Part shown: positions 20,869 to 27,955 of the stretch, one piece after another | How the letters are laid out: each line of letters begins with the position of its first letter | How positions within the stretch are numbered: the first letter of the stretch is position 1 | From: Actinacidiphila yanglinensis | GTDB taxonomy: Bacteria; Actinomycetota; Actinomycetes; Streptomycetales; Streptomycetaceae | Reading direction: 5' to 3' | NCBI RefSeq assembly: GCF_900107965.1 | Contig: NZ_FNVU01000001.1 | Location: forward strand, 248,001-312,000 | Length of the DNA stretch: 64,000 bases | Translations under genes and position numbers: made by a program | Notes under the pieces: generated by a model | Databases searched by the model: none | Seen by the model: only the letters and a program-made list of their open reading frames with translations | Told to the model about the DNA's origin: nothing

Positions 20869-23800
20869 CCTCGACCAGCTGACCCCAGCCGGTCCCCGCA
20901 CCCTCCCGGGACGCCTCGGCGAACCGCGCGTCGCCGAGGCGGCGGCGCGCGGTCTGCTCGATCCGGGCGACGTCCGGGTGCGAGCGGTCCCGCAGTCCCC
21001 GCACCCCCGCGCTCGCCGCGAGCAGCCGGGCGGCCTGCTCGTGCTCGTCGCGGCGCAGCGCCAGGTCCGCCACCCCCACCAGTACCTGGGCGATCAGGGG
21101 CGCGTGTCCGGCCTCGGCCGCCGCCCCGCAGGCCGCCGCGCGGTGCTCCCGGGCCGTACCCAGGTCGTCGGCGAGGTAGCCGAGCAGGTCGTGCGTCACC
21201 GCCCGGATGCTGGCCTGGTCCGCCTCGTCGCCCAGCACGGCCATCGCGACTCCGACCTGCTTGTGCGCCTCCTGCGCGTCGCCACCCCAGCGGGCCAGTT
21301 CCGCCCGGGACAGGGCGAGTTCGGCCAGCGCGTCCGGCCAGGCCACCCGCTTCGCGCAGCGCTGCGCCTCGGCGAGGGCGGCGGCGCTGGCGTCCTCGTC
21401 GCCCAGCAGCCAGTACAGCTGCGCCTGCCGCGACCACACCCGGATGAGGTCCTCGGTGGCACCGACCTCGGTGAGCACCTCCACCGCCTGCTCGTAGTGC
21501 TCGCACGCCCCGGCGAACTCGCCGCGCACGGCGATCCGGTCGGCCAGCTCGCTCAGCGCGAACGAGATCCCGAACCGCTCGCCCAGCGCGCGGAACTCCG
21601 CGAGCGCCATCTCCAGGTACGCATCGGCGTCCCGCCCGCCCTGGCCCAGCATGATCCGCATCTTGCCCAGGTGCAGCCGGGCCAGCGCGCGCACCCACGG
21701 GTCCTCGTCGTCCAGCAGCGGCTCGAACGCGGGCAGGAACGCGTCGGGCGCCTGCAGCATGCGCTGCAGCGGGGCCACGAACCCCAGTTGCGGGTAGCGG
21801 CGCTCGCCGCGCGGGCCGCGCTGGATCAGCTCGTGCGCCTGGTGGATCCATTCCGCGGCCTGGTGCTCGTCACCGCGCCCGTCGCCCACGTACAGCACGA
21901 CCAGCGCGTACACCGCGGCGCGCAGCTCGTCCGCGGCCGGACCCGGCGTCCTGGTCGCGGCGATGATCAGTTCGAGCCCCTCGGTGCGGTGCCCGCCGAG
22001 CCACCAGTACCAGCCGGCGCCCGCCGCGAGCCGCATCGCGGCCTGCGCCTCCCCGGCGGCCAGCGCCCCGCGCATCGCCGCGCTGATGTTGTCGTGGTCG
22101 GTCTCCAGCGTGGCGAGCCACTCCAACTGCTCGGCGCGGCGCAGGTGGGGCTCGGCGGTCTCGGCGAGTTCGGTGAAGCACGCCAGGTGCGCGGAACGGG
22201 CCAGGTCGGTCTCGCCCGCCTCGTCGAGGCGCTGCCCGGCGTACTCCCTGATCGTGCCGAGCATGCGGTAGCGCGGCGCGCTGTCGCCCTCGGCGAGCAG
22301 CAGCGACTTCTCGGTGAGCGCGGTGAGCAGTTCGAGTACCTGCTCGGCCGCGACCTCCTCGCCCGCGCAGACCCGCTCGGCCGCCTCCAGGCTCGCCCCG
22401 CCGGTGAACACCGAGAGCCTGCGCAGCACCACGCGCTCGGCGTCGGTGAGCAGTTGCCAGCTCCAGTCGACCACCGCGCGCAGCGTCTTGTGCCGGGGCA
22501 GCGCGGTCCGGCTGCCGCTGGTGAGCAGGCGGAACCGGTCGTCCAGCCGGTTGGCGAGCTGGTCGATGGACATGGTGCGCAGCCGGGCCGCGGCCAGCTC
22601 GATCGCCAGCGGCATCCCGTCCAGCGCCCGGCAGACGCGCACCATCGTCGACAGCGTCTGGGCGTCGACCGCCAGGTCCCGGCGCACCGCCCCGGCCCGG
22701 TCCCGCAGCAGCTGGACGGCCGGCGAGGACTCCATCTCGGCGCGGCCGGGATAGGCGTCCGGCAGGGCCAGCGGCTCGACCAGCCACAGCGCCTCCCCGG
22801 TGATGCCGAGCGGCTCCCGGCTGGTGGCCAGGATCCGCAGCCGCCGGCACTCCCCGAGCACCCGGTGGGCGAACACCGCCGCCGACTCGATGACGTGCTC
22901 GGTGTTGTCCAGGATCAGCAGCGCCTCCCGGTCCCGGATCGCGGTGATGAGACGGTCCGTCAGTTCCGTGCTCGGCGCCCCGCCGAGCAGGGCGTCCCGC
23001 AGGCCCAGCCCGGCCAGCGTCGCCTGCGCCACGTCGCCCTCGGCGCCGACGGCGGCCAGCTCCACCAGCCAGGCGCCGTCCGGCAGGTCGCCGAGCAGGG
23101 TGCGGGCGGTCTCCGTGGCCAGCCGCGTCTTGCCCGAACCGCCCGGCCCGATCACGGTGGTGAGCCGGTGCTCGGCGATGAGGTCGCGGACCGCGGCGAC
23201 GTCGCGGCCCCGGCCGACGAACGTGGTCAGCTCCGCCCGCAGATTGGTCCTGCGGGTCTCCTCCCGCCGCCCCAACTCCCCGCGCAGCAGAGCGACATGC
23301 ACCGCCGACAGCTCCGGTGAGGGGTCGGCGCCCAGCGCGTCCGCCAGGGCCTCCCGGGCCTGCTGGTAGACCAGCAGCGCCTCGCTGTCGCGGCCGGCCG
23401 CGGCCAGGGCGCGCATCAGCGCGGCGGCCGGCCGTTCCCGCAGCGGGTGCGCGGCCACCAGGTCGGTGAGCTCGGTGACCAGCTCGGCGCCGCGTCCGAG
23501 GGCGAGTTCGGCGTCGCACCACTCCTCGGTCGCTGTCAGCCGCAGCCCCTCCAGCCGGGCGACCGCGGCGTCGAACGCCGTACTGTCCTGGAGGCCGACG
23601 TCCTGCATGGCCGCGCCGCGCCACAGGTCGAGGGCCTCGCGCAGCAGCCGCACCCGCCGGGCGGCGTCCTCGGACTGCGCCTGGGCCGCGGCGACGAGGC
23701 GTTCGAACCGCACGGCGTCGACGGCGTCGGGCGCCACGGTCAGCCGGTAGCCGTCCGTCCGTCCCTCGACCGTCCCGTCCGGCAGGACCTTGCGCAGCCG

Positions 23801-24025
23801 CGAGACCAGGCGCTGCAGGGCGTTCGTCGCGTCGGCCGGCGGGTGCTCGCCCCAGATCCAGTGCACCAGGGTGGCCTTCGGGACGGCCTGTCCCGGCCGG
23901 AGCGCGAGGGCGATCAGCAGCGCGCGCAGCCGGGCACCCGGTACGTCGGCCGAACCGCCGTCGTCCGTGGAAGCCTGGAACGGCCCCAGCATCGCGATCT
24001 GCACCTGCTGATTTTGCCATGGCAT
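20852..24025 (-). CDS. AfsR/SARP-type regulator with BTAD, NB-ARC-like ATPase and TPR-like C-terminus
   Basis: A 1057-residue probable pathway activator. The N-terminus (to about 95) is an OmpR-like winged helix (LRALLIALALRPGQAVPKATLVHWIWG), followed by a bacterial transcriptional activation domain (100-245). A STAND/NB-ARC-like ATPase has its P-loop GPGGSGKT near residue 290 and Walker B LLILDNTEHV. The C-terminal half is long and alpha-helical with TPR-like repeats. ATG 24025 is preferred; an in-frame GTG at 24040 and a GTG 21 nt downstream are alternatives, and no strong ribosome site separates them. It lies downstream of the amidinohydrolase gene on the same strand (88-nt gap), so both may be transcribed from the 24957-25592 region. 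SARP proteins bind direct repeats near -35 elements; I could not identify its sites. Confidence 0.92.
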   Translation of the reverse strand: MPWQNQQVQIAMLGPFQASTDDGGSADVPGARLRALLIALALRPGQAVPKATLVHWIWGEHPPADATNALQRLVSRLRKVLPDGTVEGRTDGYRLTVAPDAVDAVRFERLVAAAQAQSEDAARRVRLLREALDLWRGAAMQDVGLQDSTAFDAAVARLEGLRLTATEEWCDAELALGRGAELVTELTDLVAAHPLRERPAAALMRALAAAGRDSEALLVYQQAREALADALGADPSPELSAVHVALLRGELGRREETRRTNLRAELTTFVGRGRDVAAVRDLIAEHRLTTVIGPGGSGKTRLATETARTLLGDLPDGAWLVELAAVGAEGDVAQATLAGLGLRDALLGGAPSTELTDRLITAIRDREALLILDNTEHVIESAAVFAHRVLGECRRLRILATSREPLGITGEALWLVEPLALPDAYPGRAEMESSPAVQLLRDRAGAVRRDLAVDAQTLSTMVRVCRALDGMPLAIELAAARLRTMSIDQLANRLDDRFRLLTSGSRTALPRHKTLRAVVDWSWQLLTDAERVVLRRLSVFTGGASLEAAERVCAGEEVAAEQVLELLTALTEKSLLLAEGDSAPRYRMLGTIREYAGQRLDEAGETDLARSAHLACFTELAETAEPHLRRAEQLEWLATLETDHDNISAAMRGALAAGEAQAAMRLAAGAGWYWWLGGHRTEGLELIIAATRTPGPAADELRAAVYALVVLYVGDGRGDEHQAAEWIHQAHELIQRGPRGERRYPQLGFVAPLQRMLQAPDAFLPAFEPLLDDEDPWVRALARLHLGKMRIMLGQGGRDADAYLEMALAEFRALGERFGISFALSELADRIAVRGEFAGACEHYEQAVEVLTEVGATEDLIRVWSRQAQLYWLLGDEDASAAALAEAQRCAKRVAWPDALAELALSRAELARWGGDAQEAHKQVGVAMAVLGDEADQASIRAVTHDLLGYLADDLGTAREHRAAACGAAAEAGHAPLIAQVLVGVADLALRRDEHEQAARLLAASAGVRGLRDRSHPDVARIEQTARRRLGDARFAEASREGAGTGWGQLVEVTLAS

Positions 24026-24113
24026 TCGGCAGGCAACCACTTTCGTGCGTTCTGCGGGACATTGGGGTGGTATTCGGGTGCCGGGGGAGAGGGATCCGGT
24101 CCCGGGGCCCGTT

Positions 24114-24956
24114 TCACCTGCGCAGTTCGAGGGTGCAGCACTTCACGCTGCCGCCCGCCTTGAGGAGTTCGGTGAGATCGGCGCCGTGCGGGTGGTAGCC
24201 GCGCTCGCGCAACCGCGCCGCGAGGCCGGTGGCCTGCCGGGGCAGGACCACGTTGCGGCCGTCCGACAGCGCGTTGAGGCCGAAGACCGCGGCGTCCGCC
24301 TCCTCGGCGAGGATCGCGTCCGGGAACCGCTCGGCGAGCACCGCCCGGCTCGCGGCGGAGAACGCCGCCGGGTGGTACATGACCTCCCCGTCGCCGAGCA
24401 CCGCCAGCGCCGTGTCGAGGTGGTAGAAGCGCGGGTCGACCAGGGTCAGGCTGATCACCGGCCGTCCGAAGAACGCGGCCACCTCGTCGTGCGCCCGCGG
24501 GTCGGAGCGGAAGCCGGTGCCGGCCAGGAACTCCCGGCCGGTGAACAGGAAGTCGCCCTCGCCCTCGTTGACGTACTCCGCCTGCCCGACCGCGGACCAG
24601 CCGCCGCGGCCGAACCACTCCAGGTAGGCGGCGGACTCGCCCTGGCGCTGTGCGTGCCGGAAGCGGGCGACGAGCGCCTTGCCGTCCACGACGATGGCGC
24701 CGTTCGCGGCGAAGACCATGTCGGGCAGTCCCGGTACCGGCTCGATCAGCCGTACGTCGTGGCCCAGGGCCGCGAAGGTGTCGGACAGCCCCTTCCACTG
24801 GGCGAGTCCGGTCTGCGGCGAGGTGGGGCGGTTCGGGTCCATCCACGGATTGATCGAGTACGTGACGTCGAAGTACGTGGGACGGCACATCAGGTATTGG
24901 CGCGGTGCGGCCTCCCGCTTTTCCCGCGCCGTCCGTTCCGGCTCCATGTGCGGCAC
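24114..24956 (-). CDS. DDAH/arginine-deiminase-fold amidinohydrolase (possible ornithine or citrulline supply)
   Basis: A roughly 280-residue member of the amidinotransferase / dimethylargininase superfamily. Family landmarks are PDMVFAANGA, the His in FYHLDT, and a C-terminal Cys in GGSVKCCTLEL. Members hydrolyse or transfer the guanidino group of arginine derivatives, giving citrulline or, in arginine dihydrolase relatives, ornithine. The pathway also carries an ornithine-type N-hydroxylase (50588) and piperazate-type A domains, so feeding ornithine to piperazate synthesis is a reasonable inference, but the exact reaction cannot be read. GTG 24956 is preferred because GAAGGGAACC sits at good spacing. 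ATG 24947, three codons later, is the alternative with poorer spacing. It is divergent from the PCP/P450/PKS operon and upstream of the SARP gene. Confidence 0.88.
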   Translation of the reverse strand: MPHMEPERTAREKREAAPRQYLMCRPTYFDVTYSINPWMDPNRPTSPQTGLAQWKGLSDTFAALGHDVRLIEPVPGLPDMVFAANGAIVVDGKALVARFRHAQRQGESAAYLEWFGRGGWSAVGQAEYVNEGEGDFLFTGREFLAGTGFRSDPRAHDEVAAFFGRPVISLTLVDPRFYHLDTALAVLGDGEVMYHPAAFSAASRAVLAERFPDAILAEEADAAVFGLNALSDGRNVVLPRQATGLAARLRERGYHPHGADLTELLKAGGSVKCCTLELRR

Positions 24957-25175
24957 TTCGGTTCCCTTCCGTCGGTGTGTGGTCGTGAATTCCCGAACAA
25001 TTCCCGCGGGGTTCCGGACGGAAAAGGAACAGCGGTCCGGTAACGCGGGGGCGCGGCCGGGAACGGGCAGTTCGCACCGGCCCAGGACGCGGGCGGCGGC
25101 CGGCCGTTCGCCCGGTTCCGCTTCCGGCCGGCCGCGTGGCCGTCGCGAACGGACGTCGCAGGCAGCCGCGTTGCT

Positions 25176-25191
25176 GTCCCGTCGGCGGGAC
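25176..25191. promoter_or_regulatory. Cluster palindrome, copy 1 (GTCCCGTCGGCGGGAC)
   Basis: A near-perfect 16-bp inverted repeat; with flanking T and A it extends to 18 bp. It lies 220 nt upstream of the amidinohydrolase start and 36 nt upstream of the putative plus-strand -35 TTGCCC. The same element occurs at 25415, 46799, 50354 and 62192. It is probably the binding site of a cluster regulator; the LmbU-family protein at 60587 is the best candidate because the centre resembles the reported LmbU target CGCCGGCG. Confidence 0.65.
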
Positions 25192-25414
25192 AAGGGTGCC
25201 CGGGGTGCGTCGCGTACCGCCGTCCCTTGCCCCGGGTTTCCCGGGGCATTTATGTTGGCAACGAGAGAATGCACCGACAGCCGCTCGGCGCGGCGTCACA
25301 TGCGAATGGCGGCCCGCGTCCGGGTGGCCCCCACCCTGCCGGACCGCCGGGTCCCCGCGCTCCCTCTTCACTCCTGGAATCACCGGACACGTGTTTCCGC
25401 CGTGCGCGGGACGC

Positions 25415-25430
25415 GTCCCGCCGGCGGGAC
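25415..25430. promoter_or_regulatory. Cluster palindrome, copy 2 (GTCCCGCCGGCGGGAC)
   Basis: A perfect 16-bp palindrome, 163 nt upstream of the PCP start. It overlaps another palindrome, CGGGACGCGTCCCG (25408-25421), so the site may be composite. It contains the exact core CGCCGGCG. Confidence 0.65.
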
Positions 25431-25592
25431 CGGAAAAGGGGGCCGGCGGCGGTACCGGGCCCGATCCGGAGCGGGCCGGCCCGGGCGGGAGCGCGGTCCC
25501 GCCCGGAACTCGCCCGTCCAACGCAGAGGTCCGGCTCAGAGGTTCAGCGCAGTGGTTCGGCGAAGAGCTCAGCGAAGAAGGAGAGGCTGGCA

Positions 25593-25901
25593 ATGGAATC
25601 GTCGCGCGTCCACCCGCGAGGTGGACAGGACGAGGCGCCGCAGCAGCAGGCCGCGCCGTCGGGTGCGCCGGCCGCGCTCGTGACGGAGGTCTCGGCGCTG
25701 TGGGGGGAGTACCTCGACGGCCGTGCGGTCGGGCCGGACGACGACTTCTTCGAACTCGGCGGCAACTCGCTGATCGGGATCCGGATCATCGACCGGGTCT
25801 CCCAGGACTACGGCGTCGGGCTGTCCGTGCGCGACTTCTACCTGGCCGGGACCCCGACCCGGGTCGCCGAGCTGATCGAGCAGGGGAGGGCGCGGACGTG
25901 A
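25593..25901 (+). CDS. Stand-alone peptidyl carrier protein
   Basis: A 102-residue protein with one carrier domain. The phosphopantetheine Ser is in DDFFELGGNSLIGIRII, followed by the usual helix and AGTPTRVAELI. The first 30 residues are Gln/Ala/Pro-rich and probably disordered. ATG 25593 has GGAGAG at good spacing. It overlaps the P450 gene by 4 nt (GTGA), and the P450 in turn overlaps a Cys-type thioesterase-like gene, so the three are made together. This set resembles systems in which an amino acid tethered to a discrete carrier is hydroxylated by a P450 and then moved to the main line. No adenylation protein for this PCP is visible in the window; it may lie upstream, or an A domain of the line may load it in trans. 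Confidence 0.93.
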   Translation: MESSRVHPRGGQDEAPQQQAAPSGAPAALVTEVSALWGEYLDGRAVGPDDDFFELGGNSLIGIRIIDRVSQDYGVGLSVRDFYLAGTPTRVAELIEQGRART

Positions 25902-27148
25902 GGTTGACGCCGGGCGCCGCACGCGACGTCGACCTCGACCGGGTCGACCTGTTCGACCTGGACCTCTACACGTCGGGCGACCCGCACCCGATCTGGGACG
26001 TGATGCGGGCGAAGGCCCCGCTGCACCACCAAGTCCTGCCGGACGGCCGGGAGTTCTGGTCGGTGACCCGCTACGACGACGTGTGCCGCGTTCTCGGCGA
26101 GCACCAGGAGTTCACGTCCGAGCGGGGCACCGTGGTCACCCACCTCGGTACGGACGACGTCGCGGCGGGGGCGCTGATGACCTCGACCGACCCGCCGCGG
26201 CACACCCAGGTCCGCCGGGCGATCAACTCCCGCCTCACCGCACGGGCGGTGGCGGTCTGGGAGGACCGGATCCGGCACGCGATCGTGCGCTTCCTCGAAC
26301 CGGCTCTGGACGGCGGCACCTTCGACCTGGCCGAGCGGGCGCTGCGGCTGCCGGCGATCGTCACCGGCCCGCTGCTGGGGATACCGGAACGGGACTGGGA
26401 CGAGCTCGTCCAGCTGACCGCGATGGTCACCGCCCCCTCGGACCCGCACTTCCAGCACGGCAGCGAGGCCGCGACGCTGGCCATCTCCCACCACGAACTG
26501 GTCACCTACGTCACCCAGTGGGTGAAACGCCGCCGGGCGGCCGGGGACGAGGACGGCAGCCTGCTCGACCACCTGATGAGCGTCCGCGCCGGAGACGCGC
26601 CGCTGACCGACGAGGAGATCGCGCTCGACGGCTACAGCATCCTGCTGGGTGCCAACGTGACGACCCCGCACACCGTCTCCGGCACGGTGCACGCGCTCGT
26701 GGAGCGGCCCGAGCAGTTCGAGAAGGCGCAGGCCGACCCGTCGCTGGTGCCGAACCTGGTCGAGGAAGGGCTGCGCTGGACCTCGGCCGCCTGCAACTTC
26801 ATGCGGTACGCGGTCGCCGACGTGACGATCGGTGGCGGCACGATCCCGGCCCGCGGCGCGGTCGTCGCCTGGATCGGGTCGGCCAACCGCGACGCGGCGC
26901 GGTTCGCCGACCCGCACGTCTTCGACATCACGCGGGCCAACGCCAAGCGCCAGGTCGCCTTCGGGTACGGGCCGCACTTCTGCATCGGCGCCCCGCTGGC
27001 CCGGCTGACCCTGCGGATCTTCTTCGAGGAACTGCTCCAGCGGTTCGGCTCGATCGAGCTCGCCGGCGAACCGCAGCACCTGCGGTCGTACTTCATCGCC
27101 GGGATGACCCATCTGCCCCTCGTCGCCCAGAAACGAAAGACGCCATGA
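25898..27148 (+). CDS. Cytochrome P450, predicted hydroxylase of a carrier-bound amino acid
   Basis: A 416-residue soluble bacterial P450. The heme ligand Cys is in FGYGPHFCIGAPLARL and the ExxR motif is EEGLR. The I-helix reads LLGANVTTP, so the acid of the usual AGx(D/E)T is replaced by Val; this is worth comparing with carrier-dependent hydroxylases such as NikQ, NovI or P450sky. The GTG start overlaps the PCP stop, and its own stop overlaps the ATG of the next gene. From this context I infer beta-hydroxylation of an aminoacyl-PCP, for example giving beta-hydroxyleucine, which would provide the lactone oxygen. The alternative is alpha-hydroxylation of the polyketide acyl chain, a known azinothricin-family step for which no other P450 is present in the window. 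Confidence 0.92.
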   Translation: MRLTPGAARDVDLDRVDLFDLDLYTSGDPHPIWDVMRAKAPLHHQVLPDGREFWSVTRYDDVCRVLGEHQEFTSERGTVVTHLGTDDVAAGALMTSTDPPRHTQVRRAINSRLTARAVAVWEDRIRHAIVRFLEPALDGGTFDLAERALRLPAIVTGPLLGIPERDWDELVQLTAMVTAPSDPHFQHGSEAATLAISHHELVTYVTQWVKRRRAAGDEDGSLLDHLMSVRAGDAPLTDEEIALDGYSILLGANVTTPHTVSGTVHALVERPEQFEKAQADPSLVPNLVEEGLRWTSAACNFMRYAVADVTIGGGTIPARGAVVAWIGSANRDAARFADPHVFDITRANAKRQVAFGYGPHFCIGAPLARLTLRIFFEELLQRFGSIELAGEPQHLRSYFIAGMTHLPLVAQKRKTP

Positions 27149-27885
27149 CCTCCGGCTCCGCCACCACCGACACCTCACCGTGGTTCGTCCGGGAGCCGTC
27201 GGCCGACCACCCCGCCCGGATCTTCTGCTTCCCCTACGCCGGTTCGGGCGCCTCGGCGTTCAGCGCCTGGCCGGCCGTCATCGGCGACGCCGAGGTCTGC
27301 CCGGTGCAGTTCCCCGGCCGCGAGAACCGGCTCGCCCACCCGCACTACCGCAGCTACGAGAACCTCGCCGCGGAGCTGGCCGGCGCCCTGGCGCCGCGGC
27401 TGGACCGGCCGTTCGCGTTCTTCGCGCACTGCGCGGGCGCGCTGCCCGCGTTCGAGACCGTGCTCCGGCTCGCCGAACTCGGCCTGCCGGCACCGGAAGT
27501 CCTCTTCGTGTCGGGCCAGCCCGCCCCGCACGACGCCGCGCGCGACCGGATGCTCGGCATGACCGAGGAGGAGTTGCGCGCCGACCTGGAGTCGGTCGTC
27601 CGCGGCCGCGGGATCGAACCGCGGCCGGACATGGTCGAGTTGGGCATGGTCGTGCTGCTCCGCGACCTGGACGCCGCCCGCGCGTACCGGCGTACCGAGC
27701 CTGTCCGGGTGCGCTGCCCGATCGTGGTGCTGCACTGGCGCGACGACCCCGACGTCACCCTCGACCTGCTCGAAGGCTGGCGTGCGTACGCGGACTCCGT
27801 CGACGTCCAGGTGGTCGACGGCGGCCACCACGACTTCATGAACGCGCCCGACCGGCTGAGGACGCTGCTGGCCGGCTGGCGGTGA
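27145..27885 (+). CDS. Thioesterase-like protein with Cys nucleophile, predicted aminoacyl shuttle
   Basis: A 246-residue alpha/beta hydrolase of type II thioesterase shape (FCFPYAGSGASAF, FPGRENR, late GGHHDF). The nucleophile elbow reads FFAHCAGALPA, so the usual GHSxG Ser is replaced by Cys. In SyrC of syringomycin and CmaE of coronamic acid synthesis, the same Ser-to-Cys change marks enzymes that carry aminoacyl groups from one carrier protein to another instead of hydrolysing them. Tight overlap with the PCP and P450 genes, and an NRPS module with a broken A domain (46948), make this role attractive: it would move the hydroxylated amino acid from the discrete PCP to that module. The Cys and overlaps are direct observations; the role is inference. 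Confidence 0.87.
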   Translation: MTSGSATTDTSPWFVREPSADHPARIFCFPYAGSGASAFSAWPAVIGDAEVCPVQFPGRENRLAHPHYRSYENLAAELAGALAPRLDRPFAFFAHCAGALPAFETVLRLAELGLPAPEVLFVSGQPAPHDAARDRMLGMTEEELRADLESVVRGRGIEPRPDMVELGMVVLLRDLDAARAYRRTEPVRVRCPIVVLHWRDDPDVTLDLLEGWRAYADSVDVQVVDGGHHDFMNAPDRLRTLLAGWR

Positions 27886-27955
27886 CGGCGGTGAGAGCGG
27901 TGGGAGCGGGGCGGCCCGTCGAGGCCGCGGACCGAGGAGACCGGAAGGGGTTCGC

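Larger units (their letters stand above)
24957..25592. promoter_or_regulatory. Divergent intergenic region between the amidinohydrolase and PCP genes
   Basis: These 636 nt contain no convincing gene. They hold two copies of the cluster palindrome (25176-25191 and 25415-25430). On the plus strand there is a possible sigma-70-type promoter, TTGCCC (25227-25232), an 18-nt spacer, then TATGTT (25251-25256), which would give a leader of about 330 nt before the PCP gene. The minus-strand promoter for the amidinohydrolase/SARP pair was not resolved. Confidence 0.6.
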
